This document shows positions 5,634 to 11,583 of a stretch of 12,306 bases of DNA, piece after piece (the stretch's first letter is position 1; every line of letters starts with the position of its first letter). The notes beneath the pieces were generated by a model. That model did no database searches. It was not told the origin of the DNA and saw only the letters and a program-made list of their open reading frames with translations. The translations under genes were made by a program, and so were the position numbers. The DNA is from Methanoregula sp. UBA276 (GTDB lineage: Archaea > Halobacteriota > Methanomicrobia > Methanomicrobiales > Methanospirillaceae), in the NCBI GenBank assembly GCA_002508495.1, contig DANA01000127.1, positions 1-12,306 on the forward strand, written 5' to 3'.

Positions 5634-6760
5634 CGTGTTCCACCACCTGCCTGTGAAATAACGTAGTTTATCCGCTGGGTTGCAGCCTCGCCGAATTTCC
5701 CCGCGTACCCGTTTGCCATGATGTCGGGTTGAGGATCCCATTGCCAGTAGTTCCGGATACACGATGTTGTACCGGAACTGGTTTTTGCGATCTGGCGGCA
5801 GAGTCCGGGATCACGGTTGCCTGCACGCGCATCTGCTTTGCATGCATCAAGGGAAGACCAGACATTCGGGTACGGATCATTCTGGTAGTAATATGTATCA
5901 CCACAATATGTATCCACCAGATCGAACACTGCATGGCCGGACTCATGCTTGAATAAAACCACTTTGTCTGCAGGGGCTTTCATCAGGCTGCGACCCGGCC
6001 CGAAGTCCTGGAAGCAGCCGGTTGGCTGGCAGGTGGGATCAGAATACACGCCGTAGTATGTCGGGTAAAGGATAACCGTTACATCATTAAAAGGAACATC
6101 CGTATAGTATTTCTCGGGAATGGTGCCGGAACACCCGTTGAATGCATCGGCTGGTGCAGAGGGATCAAAGTAATAATAGAAATTAAAAACATCCTGGTAA
6201 TTGGCAACAATGGGTGTTGCCCCGCCGGTATCATTATTCAGGTTCAGGAGGGTCTGGCTGACAAGGCTGGTAACATCTTTTCGGAACCGTGCCTCATCGG
6301 TGATATAGTCCGGCACGGTAACTTTTGCATGGTTCTTACAATCATAGGAGGTTGACGACGGGTAAAAAACGATATCAATCCGTTCTGCTGTCGGGCCGGG
6401 GGTATTAAGGGGGATTAAAAAACCCTTCGAGATCCCGATCTCAATTTGGGTTTTTTCCGAAAAAACTATCTTCTGGGTTATTTCCTTATAACCGGTCCTG
6501 GTTACCCGCACCGTATGCTTTCCCTTAGTAACGTCCGATAGTGACAATGCAGCACCCGCCATGGTTGATGTCGTGGTACCCCGGTATCCGCCGTCAAGGT
6601 ACACCCGAGCACCATCCAGTTTCTCTCCGGTCATCGCATCCGTGACCGTGACAACAAGCGTACCCGTGTCAGGTGCAGCAGAAACCGGGAAAAAAAGAGC
6701 GATGACGAGAAGTATTGCAATGATACCCCCGGTTTTTCCGTGCCAGAAAGAAAAGACCAT
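5630..6760 (-). CDS. Secreted zinc metallopeptidase (M64-like) with N-terminal PEGA/carboxypeptidase-regulatory-like domain
   Basis: This 376-aa protein is predicted to be exported. A signal peptide spans residues 1-29 (hydrophobic IIAILLVIALFF, cut after VSA). Residues 33-115 form a beta-sandwich of the PEGA or carboxypeptidase-regulatory type (TGTLVVTVTDAMTGEKLDGA, later GYKEITQKI). The catalytic domain has HESGHAVFDLVDTY with zinc ligands H272 and H276, catalytic E273, and D283 at the place of the Asp in the M64 (IgA peptidase) motif HExGHxxxxLxDEY. DIMAN near 346-350 could be the Met-turn. Eight cysteines (141, 210, 244, 249, 286, 307, 321, 334) suggest up to four disulfides, as expected outside the cell. 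The substrate is unknown. It is the first gene of an operon with the membrane receiver protein, which starts inside its stop codon. Family M64 is an inference; another metzincin-type family is possible. Confidence 0.75.
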   Translation of the reverse strand: MVFSFWHGKTGGIIAILLVIALFFPVSAAPDTGTLVVTVTDAMTGEKLDGARVYLDGGYRGTTTSTMAGAALSLSDVTKGKHTVRVTRTGYKEITQKIVFSEKTQIEIGISKGFLIPLNTPGPTAERIDIVFYPSSTSYDCKNHAKVTVPDYITDEARFRKDVTSLVSQTLLNLNNDTGGATPIVANYQDVFNFYYYFDPSAPADAFNGCSGTIPEKYYTDVPFNDVTVILYPTYYGVYSDPTCQPTGCFQDFGPGRSLMKAPADKVVLFKHESGHAVFDLVDTYCGDTYYYQNDPYPNVWSSLDACKADARAGNRDPGLCRQIAKTSSGTTSCIRNYWQWDPQPDIMANGYAGKFGEAATQRINYVISQAGGGTR

Positions 6761-6807
6761 ACACCAGATACCTGTTTTGATTGCAGTAGTTTATCTTTCA
6801 TGTATTA

Positions 6808-6815
6808 CTATATTT
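6808..6815 (-). promoter_or_regulatory. TATA box of the peptidase/receiver operon
   Basis: AAATATAG on the minus strand, preceded by AGGCG, is centred about 52 bases before the ATG at 6760. It predicts a leader of about 25 bases that includes the AGGT of CAGGTATCTGGTGT as a weak ribosome-binding site. Confidence 0.45.
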
Positions 6816-7124
6816 CGCCTTGATGAGATTCTTCCAATCAACAAAATTTCAGGTTTTTTCATCAATTCCAGCTAATATCTTTTTTATATATCCGGTTCGG
6901 AGAACGGGTACCTGCTTTGGAGCAGGACGTTCCTGCCTGCACGGGAGAGATCGTCGCATGCACGACTCCCCGAATGAAAGAATATTTCCTGCGAAAAAGG
7001 ATCCGGGGTGCGCGGGATCGATGTGATGCACTGCCCGTCCGTCCAGATCATTGAGATAACGGGCTGATCGTGCATTTCACCCAAATACGAGCGCGTGGAC
7101 AAAAATCTCAAAACCACGAAAAGA
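6816..7124. other. Intergenic region between peptidase operon and tRNA-Thr; hairpins
   Basis: No gene is supported. GCAGGA-CGT-TCCTGC (6922-6936) is a perfect inverted repeat. CCTGC (6911-6915) can instead pair with GCAGG (6922-6926), so two stems compete. A longer stem-loop is possible between CGGGAG near 6942 and CTCCCCG near 6972, with GTCG/CGAC inside. On the minus strand, T-rich stretches at about 7099-7123 follow the tRNA and may end its transcript. Confidence 0.35.
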
Positions 7125-7198
7125 AGCCTATGCCGAGATTTGAACTCGGGACTTCCTCCTTACCAAGGAGGCACACTGCCGGGCTGTGTCACATAGGC
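7125..7198 (-). tRNA. tRNA-Thr (anticodon GGT)
   Basis: The 74-nt gene folds into a full cloverleaf. The acceptor stem GCCTATG/CATAGGC has 7 of 7 pairs and the D stem is ACAC/GTGT. The anticodon stem CCTCC/GGAGG closes loop TTGGTAA, with GGT at 7164-7162. The T stem CCGAG/CTCGG closes loop TTCAAAT. The discriminator base is T73, the usual one for archaeal tRNA-Thr. The 3' CCA is not encoded and must be added by the nucleotidyltransferase. There is no intron. No TATA box is seen at the usual distance upstream. TTTTATAG on the minus strand at about 7291-7298 could serve if there is a leader of about 65 bases. Confidence 0.97.
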
Positions 7199-7549
7199 AC
7201 GAAATCGGAATAGTACCGGGCACTGTCTTCACGGGAGAAACGCAGGGACTCACTCACCGTGACCGGTTGCCTAACTACGTTGTGAGTACTTCCTATAAAA
7301 CATTGCGGAGGCAGGGGGGTTTCGGAGTATTTAAGACCCCTCCCGGATTTGCCGGGGTCAACCCCATATCCAGACACCGGAATAGCGGGGTTAATCCTAA
7401 AAATTCTTCCCTGATGAACCGGCTCCTCCTGGCAGTTCACGAATCAACGATCAGATCCCCAATTCACCGTTTCCTGTACCCGCATCCGACACCGGGGAGT
7501 TTTTTTCCGGGCTTTTTCCACCCCCGCAATAAAAACACGGGCTCTCCAG
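7199..7549. other. Intergenic region with hairpins between tRNA-Thr and the TIM-barrel gene
   Basis: No protein gene is supported. CCTATAAAAC at about 7290-7299 can be read as a TATA box in either direction. Just downstream on the plus strand, a GGGGTTT stem pairs with AA-G-ACCCC (about 7315-7345). GGGGT-CA-ACCCC (about 7356-7367) is a perfect inverted repeat. TGATGAAC...GTTC...ATCA (about 7413-7447) gives a further stem. CCGGGGAG followed by seven T's (about 7493-7506) would be a plus-strand terminator. Together these could bound a plus-strand RNA of about 190 nt. Confidence 0.35.
7523..7541 (-). terminator. Terminator after the TIM-barrel gene
   Basis: Downstream of the stop codon at 7550 the minus strand reads CCCG, then TGTTTTTATTG, then CGGG: a short GC stem enclosing a T-run. 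This is typical of archaeal T-rich termination. Confidence 0.4.
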
Positions 7550-8266
7550 TCAATCTATGGCGCGAAGCCGTTCGATACTCAGCCTGACCCCTGGAAGTGT
7601 CCCTACCTCAATAACCGGATCCACTCCCGATTCTCTGACAACCTTCATCACTGCAGAAAAATCAATGGTCCCTTCGCCAACTGCGGCATGCGCATCCGTT
7701 GTTCCGTCATTATCATGGAGATGATAATGCCCGGCCGGGTGCTGAAGGAACTCCGCAAGGCAGTGGTTCTGGTGGGCATGCCCGACATCGAGCGCGTACG
7801 GGGTTTTACCAATGAGCGGGAGTTCATGGGGGGATTTGATGAGGAAATAGTCCCAGTTCCCCATGTTCTCGACAAAGAATGGTACCGAATATTCTGCAGC
7901 AAGTGAATGGAGTTCGTTGAGCGAACGCACAAGCTGCTGCTCTGCTGCTTTCTGCTCCTCCTGCCAGGCAAAATATCCCGGGTGCAAAACAACCGGCGCG
8001 CCAACATCCCCGGCAATGCGGAAGCAGTCTGCCATTACCTCAACGCTTGCGCGGCGTATCGGTTCGAGAAGGCTCGCAAGGTTGGTGCCCCGTGAAGGGG
8101 CGTGGATGGAATACGTTACGGGAAATTCCTTGAGAAGTTCTGCATTTTCCAGGTGGTGCAACCCTTCATCCATCACCTCGATGAACCCGGTCATCGCACT
8201 GAGTGTATCAAGTGCGGTTTTTAGTGCCTGGTCATGGAGGCAGTAGGTCGAGATCCCGAATATCAT
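7550..8266 (-). CDS. Xylose-isomerase-like TIM-barrel protein (sugar phosphate isomerase/epimerase family)
   Basis: This 238-aa cytoplasmic protein belongs to the AP endonuclease 2 / xylose isomerase-like TIM-barrel superfamily. Metal-binding and active-site signatures occur in order along the barrel: SIHAPSRG (about 53-60), VLHPGY (93-98), VENMGNWDYF (133-142), ALDVGHAHQN (158-167), YHLHDNDG then DAHAAVGEGTIDF (181-205), and IEVGT (219-223). These His, Glu and Asp residues normally hold a divalent metal for isomerisation, epimerisation or phosphodiester cleavage. The length is shorter than endonuclease IV, and the substrate cannot be told from sequence. The start at 8266 is supported by a TATA element 27-30 bases upstream, implying a leaderless mRNA. 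It is divergent from hypD, with a shared intergenic region of 127 bases. Confidence 0.85.
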   Translation of the reverse strand: MIFGISTYCLHDQALKTALDTLSAMTGFIEVMDEGLHHLENAELLKEFPVTYSIHAPSRGTNLASLLEPIRRASVEVMADCFRIAGDVGAPVVLHPGYFAWQEEQKAAEQQLVRSLNELHSLAAEYSVPFFVENMGNWDYFLIKSPHELPLIGKTPYALDVGHAHQNHCLAEFLQHPAGHYHLHDNDGTTDAHAAVGEGTIDFSAVMKVVRESGVDPVIEVGTLPGVRLSIERLRAID

Positions 8267-8291
8267 GTTTGTGGAGTGACTTCCTGCAACC

Positions 8292-8299
8292 GATAAAGG
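8292..8299 (-). promoter_or_regulatory. TATA box of the TIM-barrel gene (near-leaderless)
   Basis: CCTTTATC on the minus strand is centred about 29 bases upstream of the ATG at 8266, and no Shine-Dalgarno sequence is present before the ATG. Both facts fit a transcript starting within a few bases of the start codon. Confidence 0.45.
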
Positions 8300-8393
8300 T
8301 TTTGCAACGATAGCGTCCCGGTATGCCGTGCTTTTTTTCGGTCAAAACCCGCACCCTTATCGTTTCCGGCGAATAATAGCACTGGAGAATTCT

Positions 8394-9422
8394 ATGGCAA
8401 CAGGAACGGAGATCGCACAGAAACTTCACGAGCTGGTCGACCGGGAGATGACCTTCATGCATATCTGCGGCACCCACGAAGCTGCCATCGCCCGCTCCGG
8501 CCTGCGCAGCCTGCTCCCCGAACAGTTAAAGATCGTTATGGGGCCCGGTTGCCCGGTCTGTATCACCCCGCAGGGCGAGATTGATGCTGCGCTGGAGCTG
8601 GTCAACCGGGACTGTATTGTTACGACCTACGGCGATCTCCTCCATGTCCCGGGCACCAAAGGGTCCCTTGAGTCCTCCGGTGGAGACGTACGGATCGTGC
8701 TGGGGATCCACAAGGCCATCGAGATTGCACAGAAGACCGACAAGGAGGTTGTCTTCATATCGGTCGGCTTTGAGACCACGGCACCGACCGTAGCCGCAAT
8801 GCTCCTCACAAATCCCCCAAAAAATTTCTCCATCCTCTCCTGCCACCGCATTGTTCCCCCGGCCATGAAGTGGCTCCTTGAACAGGGCGAGGCAAAGCTC
8901 CACGGCTTCATGCTCCCCGGCCATGTCTGCACGGTCATGGGCTACGATGAGTACGAGGTCTTCCCCGTCCCGCAGGTCGTTGCCGGTTTTGAGCCCGAGG
9001 ACATTCTCTTAGGTCTCCTGATGCTGGTAACGCAGGTGCGGGAAGGGACGCACCGCGTGGATAATGCCTACCCGCGGGCGGTCAGCCGTGAAGGCAATGT
9101 CAAGGCCAGAAAGATCATGTACGAGGTTTTCGAACCATCCGATGTCGAGTGGCGCGGGTTCCCCGTAATTCCCCAGTCAGGCCTCCGGTTAAAGCCAGAG
9201 TTTGAGCAGTACGATGCCCAGAAGAAATTCAATATCACGTTCCAGCACATCACGAAACATTCAGCCTGCAGCTGCGACAGGATCCTCCGGGGGCTTGCAA
9301 ACCCGTCCGACTGTAAACTCTTTGGGAAGGTCTGCACCCCGCGAAAGCCGGTGGGGCCCTGCATGGTCAGCCACGAGGGCGCGTGCAAGATCTGGTACAT
9401 GTACCAGAGTAAGAAGCCCTGA
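8394..9422 (+). CDS. hypD: Hydrogenase maturation protein HypD
   Basis: HypD carries the Fe(CN)2CO centre during assembly of [NiFe] hydrogenases, working with HypC, HypE and HypF. The 342-aa protein is complete. It has HICGTHE with Cys25, GPGCPVC with Cys53 and Cys56, the GFETTAP motif at 125-131, and the C-terminal cysteine cluster C292, C294, C307, C314, C323 and C331, which includes ligands for the [4Fe-4S] cluster. The ATG at 8394 is chosen over an in-frame ATG at 8328 because GGAG lies seven bases before it and family proteins begin close to this point; the upstream 22 residues overlap the divergent promoter region. A possible TATA core, CCTTAT, is at 8355-8360. No other hyp genes are adjacent, which is common in methanogens. 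Confidence 0.95.
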   Translation: MATGTEIAQKLHELVDREMTFMHICGTHEAAIARSGLRSLLPEQLKIVMGPGCPVCITPQGEIDAALELVNRDCIVTTYGDLLHVPGTKGSLESSGGDVRIVLGIHKAIEIAQKTDKEVVFISVGFETTAPTVAAMLLTNPPKNFSILSCHRIVPPAMKWLLEQGEAKLHGFMLPGHVCTVMGYDEYEVFPVPQVVAGFEPEDILLGLLMLVTQVREGTHRVDNAYPRAVSREGNVKARKIMYEVFEPSDVEWRGFPVIPQSGLRLKPEFEQYDAQKKFNITFQHITKHSACSCDRILRGLANPSDCKLFGKVCTPRKPVGPCMVSHEGACKIWYMYQSKKP

Positions 9423-9459
9423 TACAATCCTTTTTGGCCGGCATAAGAATCTTCAGAGG

Positions 9460-9486
9460 GGTGTAGGGGCAGTATGCCCCCACACC
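9460..9486 (+). terminator. Strong hairpin downstream of hypD
   Basis: GGTGTAGGGGCA (9460-9471) pairs with TGCCCCCACACC (9475-9486) at 11 of 12 positions around a 3-base loop. TTTTT at 9430-9434 between the hypD stop and this stem may already terminate, so the stem may stabilise the 3' end or belong to the repeat region that follows. CATCTT-T-AAGATG (9485-9497) is a further inverted repeat overlapping the start of the 48-nt repeat. Confidence 0.45.
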
Positions 9487-9494
9487 ATCTTTAA

Positions 9495-9542
9495 GATGCT
9501 TGCCGCCGCTCCCGTCTGGGCGCCCGTGTGGTGGCATCAATT
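9495..9542 (+). repeat. 48-nt hairpin repeat, copy 2
   Basis: The arms are GCCGCCGC (9502-9509) and GTGGTGGC (9528-9535). Two C-to-T changes relative to copy 3 leave all eight pairs possible in RNA through two G-U pairs. The 24-base core from 9502 matches copy 3 (from 9829) at 23 positions. The element begins with GAT and ends with ATCAATT, and GAT can pair with ATC to extend the stem. Confidence 0.7.
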
Positions 9543-9566
9543 TTTGTTTTGTAAAAATATTTTTGT

Positions 9567-9615
9567 CGGGAGTATCCCGTACAGGGAGTGCGGAAACATC
9601 GCATGCGCCCTCCCT
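9567..9615. repeat. Two adjacent stem-loops in the hypD-aminotransferase gap
   Basis: CGGGA-GTA-TCCCG (9567-9579) is a perfect 5-bp stem. Next to it AGGGAG (9583-9588) pairs with CTCCCT (9610-9615), and TGCG (9589-9592) pairs with CGCA (9600-9603), leaving a bulge on one side. They follow the AT-rich palindrome AAAAATATTTTT at about 9553-9564, which could act as a TATA element for a short plus-strand RNA. Confidence 0.4.
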
Positions 9616-9725
9616 GGGGGCAGGGCTGGCGAGAAGGGGGGCACCATTTTTCCTGAATGAGGGTTTCCCATGAAAAATAACTGAATGGGGTTAACATCTT
9701 TCTTAAACGAATGAAGTTCCGGTTA

Positions 9726-9768
9726 TTTTTCATGTTTCGGGTGTGAACGCCCGTTCATGCGTGTTTCT
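9726..9768 (+). repeat. 43-nt intergenic repeat, copy B
   Basis: This stretch aligns without gaps to 1730-1772 at 35 of 43 positions and keeps the TGAAC-N4-GTTCA inverted repeat and the GTTTCT end. Here it is followed by TATGAAAAACTCG and lies between copies 2 and 3 of the 48-nt hairpin repeat. It is not close to a start codon; the aminotransferase begins about 390 bases further on. Confidence 0.6.
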
Positions 9769-9820
9769 TATGAAAAACTCGAAATGCTCTGTTGGTGAAC
9801 GCTGATTCTGCCATAATTAT

Positions 9821-9868
9821 GATGAACGGCCGCCGCTCCCGTTTGGGCGCCCCGCGGCGGCTTCAATT
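9821..9868 (+). repeat. 48-nt hairpin repeat, copy 3
   Basis: The arms GCCGCCGC (9829-9836) and GCGGCGGC (9854-9861) are a perfect 8-bp stem. The 17-base loop contains GGGCGCCC, itself a palindrome. TGAA before and TTCA after the arms extend the stem past a two-base bulge. The element begins GATGAACG and ends TTCAATT. Confidence 0.7.
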
Positions 9869-10158
9869 CCTTTTCAAAGAGAAAAAAAAAGAAAAATCGT
9901 ATACAGGTTATTGCAATCCGGCATTCCAATCAAACTTACCCGCCCCGCCATGCCCGGTAGAGGAATCTGAACTTGGGGGCACTCACACAAATTCAAATTT
10001 CCCCTTGTTTCGGATATCGACAAGAACTGTTTTTTTAAAGAGACCGGATCGCTTTCTTCACGATTCCGGTGTAACCCGTATCAGTTCATAGGAGCCTCTT
10101 TTATCAATCATCTTCATCCCTTAAACATGCAAATACTACCGGAAATATCTGGTGAATC
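9869..10158 (+). other. Upstream region of the aminotransferase gene
   Basis: No gene is supported here. An A-rich run (9882-9897) follows the third hairpin repeat. CTTTTATCAATC at about 10097-10108 is a likely TATA element, predicting transcription from about 10130 and a leader of about 30 bases. GGTGA, four bases before the ATG at 10159, serves as ribosome-binding site. Confidence 0.4.
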
Positions 10159-11388
10159 ATGAACCCGGAGAGACCTGCAAAGCCAGGACCGACGACAAAA
10201 CCGCACAGGAAAAACCTGTTTGCATCCCGGATGGCAAAGACTCCAAAATCCTTCATCCGCGAGATCCTCAAAGTAACCGATGATCCCCGCATCATCTCGT
10301 TTGCCGGGGGACTTCCCAACCCGGATCTCATCGATGCAGCCGGCATCGCGGATGCTGCCGGGCGTGTCCTTGCAGCGGAGGGAAGGAAGGCGCTGCAGTA
10401 TTCTACCACGGAAGGCTACCTGCCCCTCCGGACATGGATTGCAGAACGGTACCGGAAACGGCTCGGGATGGCAGTCTCTCCTTGTGAGATCCTTATCACC
10501 AATGGATCCCAGCAATGCCTCGACCTCATCGGGAAGGTGTTCCTCAATGCAGGAGATCCGATAGCCATCGAACGTCCCGGGTATCTCGGCGCAATCCAGG
10601 CATTCTCGTTGTACGAGCCCGTCTTTTGCCCGATTACCCTGCAGGACGACGGTCCGGACCCTGCCATGCTTGCGGAGGTTCTGGAGCGGCACAACCCGAA
10701 ATTCTTTTACGGGATCCCCAATTCCCAGAACCCCACCGGGATCACGTACACCGGAGAGCGGCGAAAAGAAATTGCCGACGTGATGCAAAAGACCGGAACG
10801 TTTTTTATTGAAGACGATGCCTACGGCGAACTCAACTTTACCGGGCGATCACCGCAATCGTTCCGGCAACTCCTGCCGGCAACAACCCTCATCACCGGAT
10901 CATTCTCAAAGATCCTTGCGCCGGGCATGCGGCTTGGCTGGGTAGTCGCACCCGTTGAGGTTATGGAGCAGCTCGTTATTGCAAAACAGGCATCCGACCT
11001 CCATTCCAACTTCCTGTCCCAGCGGATCGCATATGAGTACCTTTCGCATACTGATATCGACAGCCACATCCACCGGATACAGCAGGCATACCGGCACCAG
11101 TGCGACCTTATGCAGGCCGAGATCAAAAAGACCTTTCCGGCGTCAGTCAGGTATACCCGGCCGGAAGGGGGGATGTTCCTCTGGCTCACGCTGCCGGATG
11201 GCATCAGTGCAAATGAGGTCTTTGATGCAGCCATAAAAGAAGAGGTCGCCGTCCTTCCCGGCACCCCGTTCTACATTGACGGGGGCGGAAATTCCACGCT
11301 CCGGATAAATTTCTCCAATGCACCGGATACGATGATCTGCGAAGGGATTGCCCGGCTCGTCCGGGTGATCCGGAAACTCGGGAAATAA
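10159..11388 (+). CDS. PLP-dependent class I/II aminotransferase
   Basis: This is a cytoplasmic fold-type I aminotransferase of 409 aa. It resembles the archaeal and Thermus group that includes 2-aminoadipate transaminase (LysN) and related MocR-like aminotransferase domains, without a DNA-binding domain. Visible landmarks are FAGGLPNP (48-55), LQYSTTEGYLPLR (79-91), TNGSQQCLDL (114-123), GIPNSQNPTG with N191 (185-194), EDDAYGEL with D219/D220 and Y222, TGSFSKILAPGMRLGW with the PLP-binding K251 and R258, PEGGMFLW (335-342), and LRINFS with the substrate-carboxylate R382. The amino donor and acceptor cannot be fixed from sequence; broad-range aromatic, branched-chain or aminoadipate activity is possible. 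The ATG at 10159 is kept because NLFASRM near residues 19-25 aligns with the usual family N-terminus. It is a single-gene unit ended by a T-run. Confidence 0.9.
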   Translation: MNPERPAKPGPTTKPHRKNLFASRMAKTPKSFIREILKVTDDPRIISFAGGLPNPDLIDAAGIADAAGRVLAAEGRKALQYSTTEGYLPLRTWIAERYRKRLGMAVSPCEILITNGSQQCLDLIGKVFLNAGDPIAIERPGYLGAIQAFSLYEPVFCPITLQDDGPDPAMLAEVLERHNPKFFYGIPNSQNPTGITYTGERRKEIADVMQKTGTFFIEDDAYGELNFTGRSPQSFRQLLPATTLITGSFSKILAPGMRLGWVVAPVEVMEQLVIAKQASDLHSNFLSQRIAYEYLSHTDIDSHIHRIQQAYRHQCDLMQAEIKKTFPASVRYTRPEGGMFLWLTLPDGISANEVFDAAIKEEVAVLPGTPFYIDGGGNSTLRINFSNAPDTMICEGIARLVRVIRKLGK

Positions 11389-11389
11389 G

Positions 11390-11404
11390 CCCCGCCGTTT
11401 TTTT
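11390..11404 (+). terminator. T-rich terminator after the aminotransferase
   Basis: The stop codon at 11386-11388 is followed by GCCCCGCCG and seven T's (11398-11404), a usual archaeal intrinsic termination signal. Confidence 0.5.
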
Positions 11405-11410
11405 GGGCCG

Positions 11411-11530
11411 GTATAAAAACAGGATTGATAAATCACCACAACCCATATCAATATACCGGAAAGGGTATATGCGCCTTATAAACAACCTGTATACAGGATG
11501 CACTGTACAAAGCGTGTACAAAAATACAGG
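11411..11530 (+). promoter_or_regulatory. Promoter and operator cluster of the TPR gene
   Basis: Two TATA-like elements are present: GTATAAAAAC (about 11411-11420) and CCTTATAAAC (about 11474-11483). Between them ATATACC (11451-11457) and GGTATAT (11464-11470) form a perfect 7-bp inverted repeat. Directly after the second TATA box is the perfect 12-bp palindrome CCTGTATACAGG (11486-11497), then TGTACA at 11504-11509 and again at 11515-11520, 11 bases apart, then the half-site TACAGG (11525-11530). The sites lie on or just after the expected transcription start, which suits repression by a dimeric regulator. Confidence 0.5.
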
Positions 11531-11583
11531 AAAAACCACGCGAAAACCATGCCCGGATATTTTGGCACGAGGTCACATTGAGC

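Noticed and set aside
5634..5762. Longer N-terminus for the receiver protein (start at 5762)
   Set aside because: The extra 43 residues are Arg-rich, overlap the peptidase coding region in another frame and would bury the signal peptide. The ATGA overlap start at 5633 is more natural.
8328..8393. Upstream start of hypD at 8328
   Set aside because: The added residues do not resemble the HypD N-terminus, and the ATG at 8394 has a well-placed GGAG.
9495..9868. The GC hairpin repeats as remnants of a CRISPR array
   Set aside because: Only two copies lie near each other and they are 326 bases apart, not at the regular spacer distance of about 30-45 bases. There are no cas genes, and the third copy is 8 kb away.
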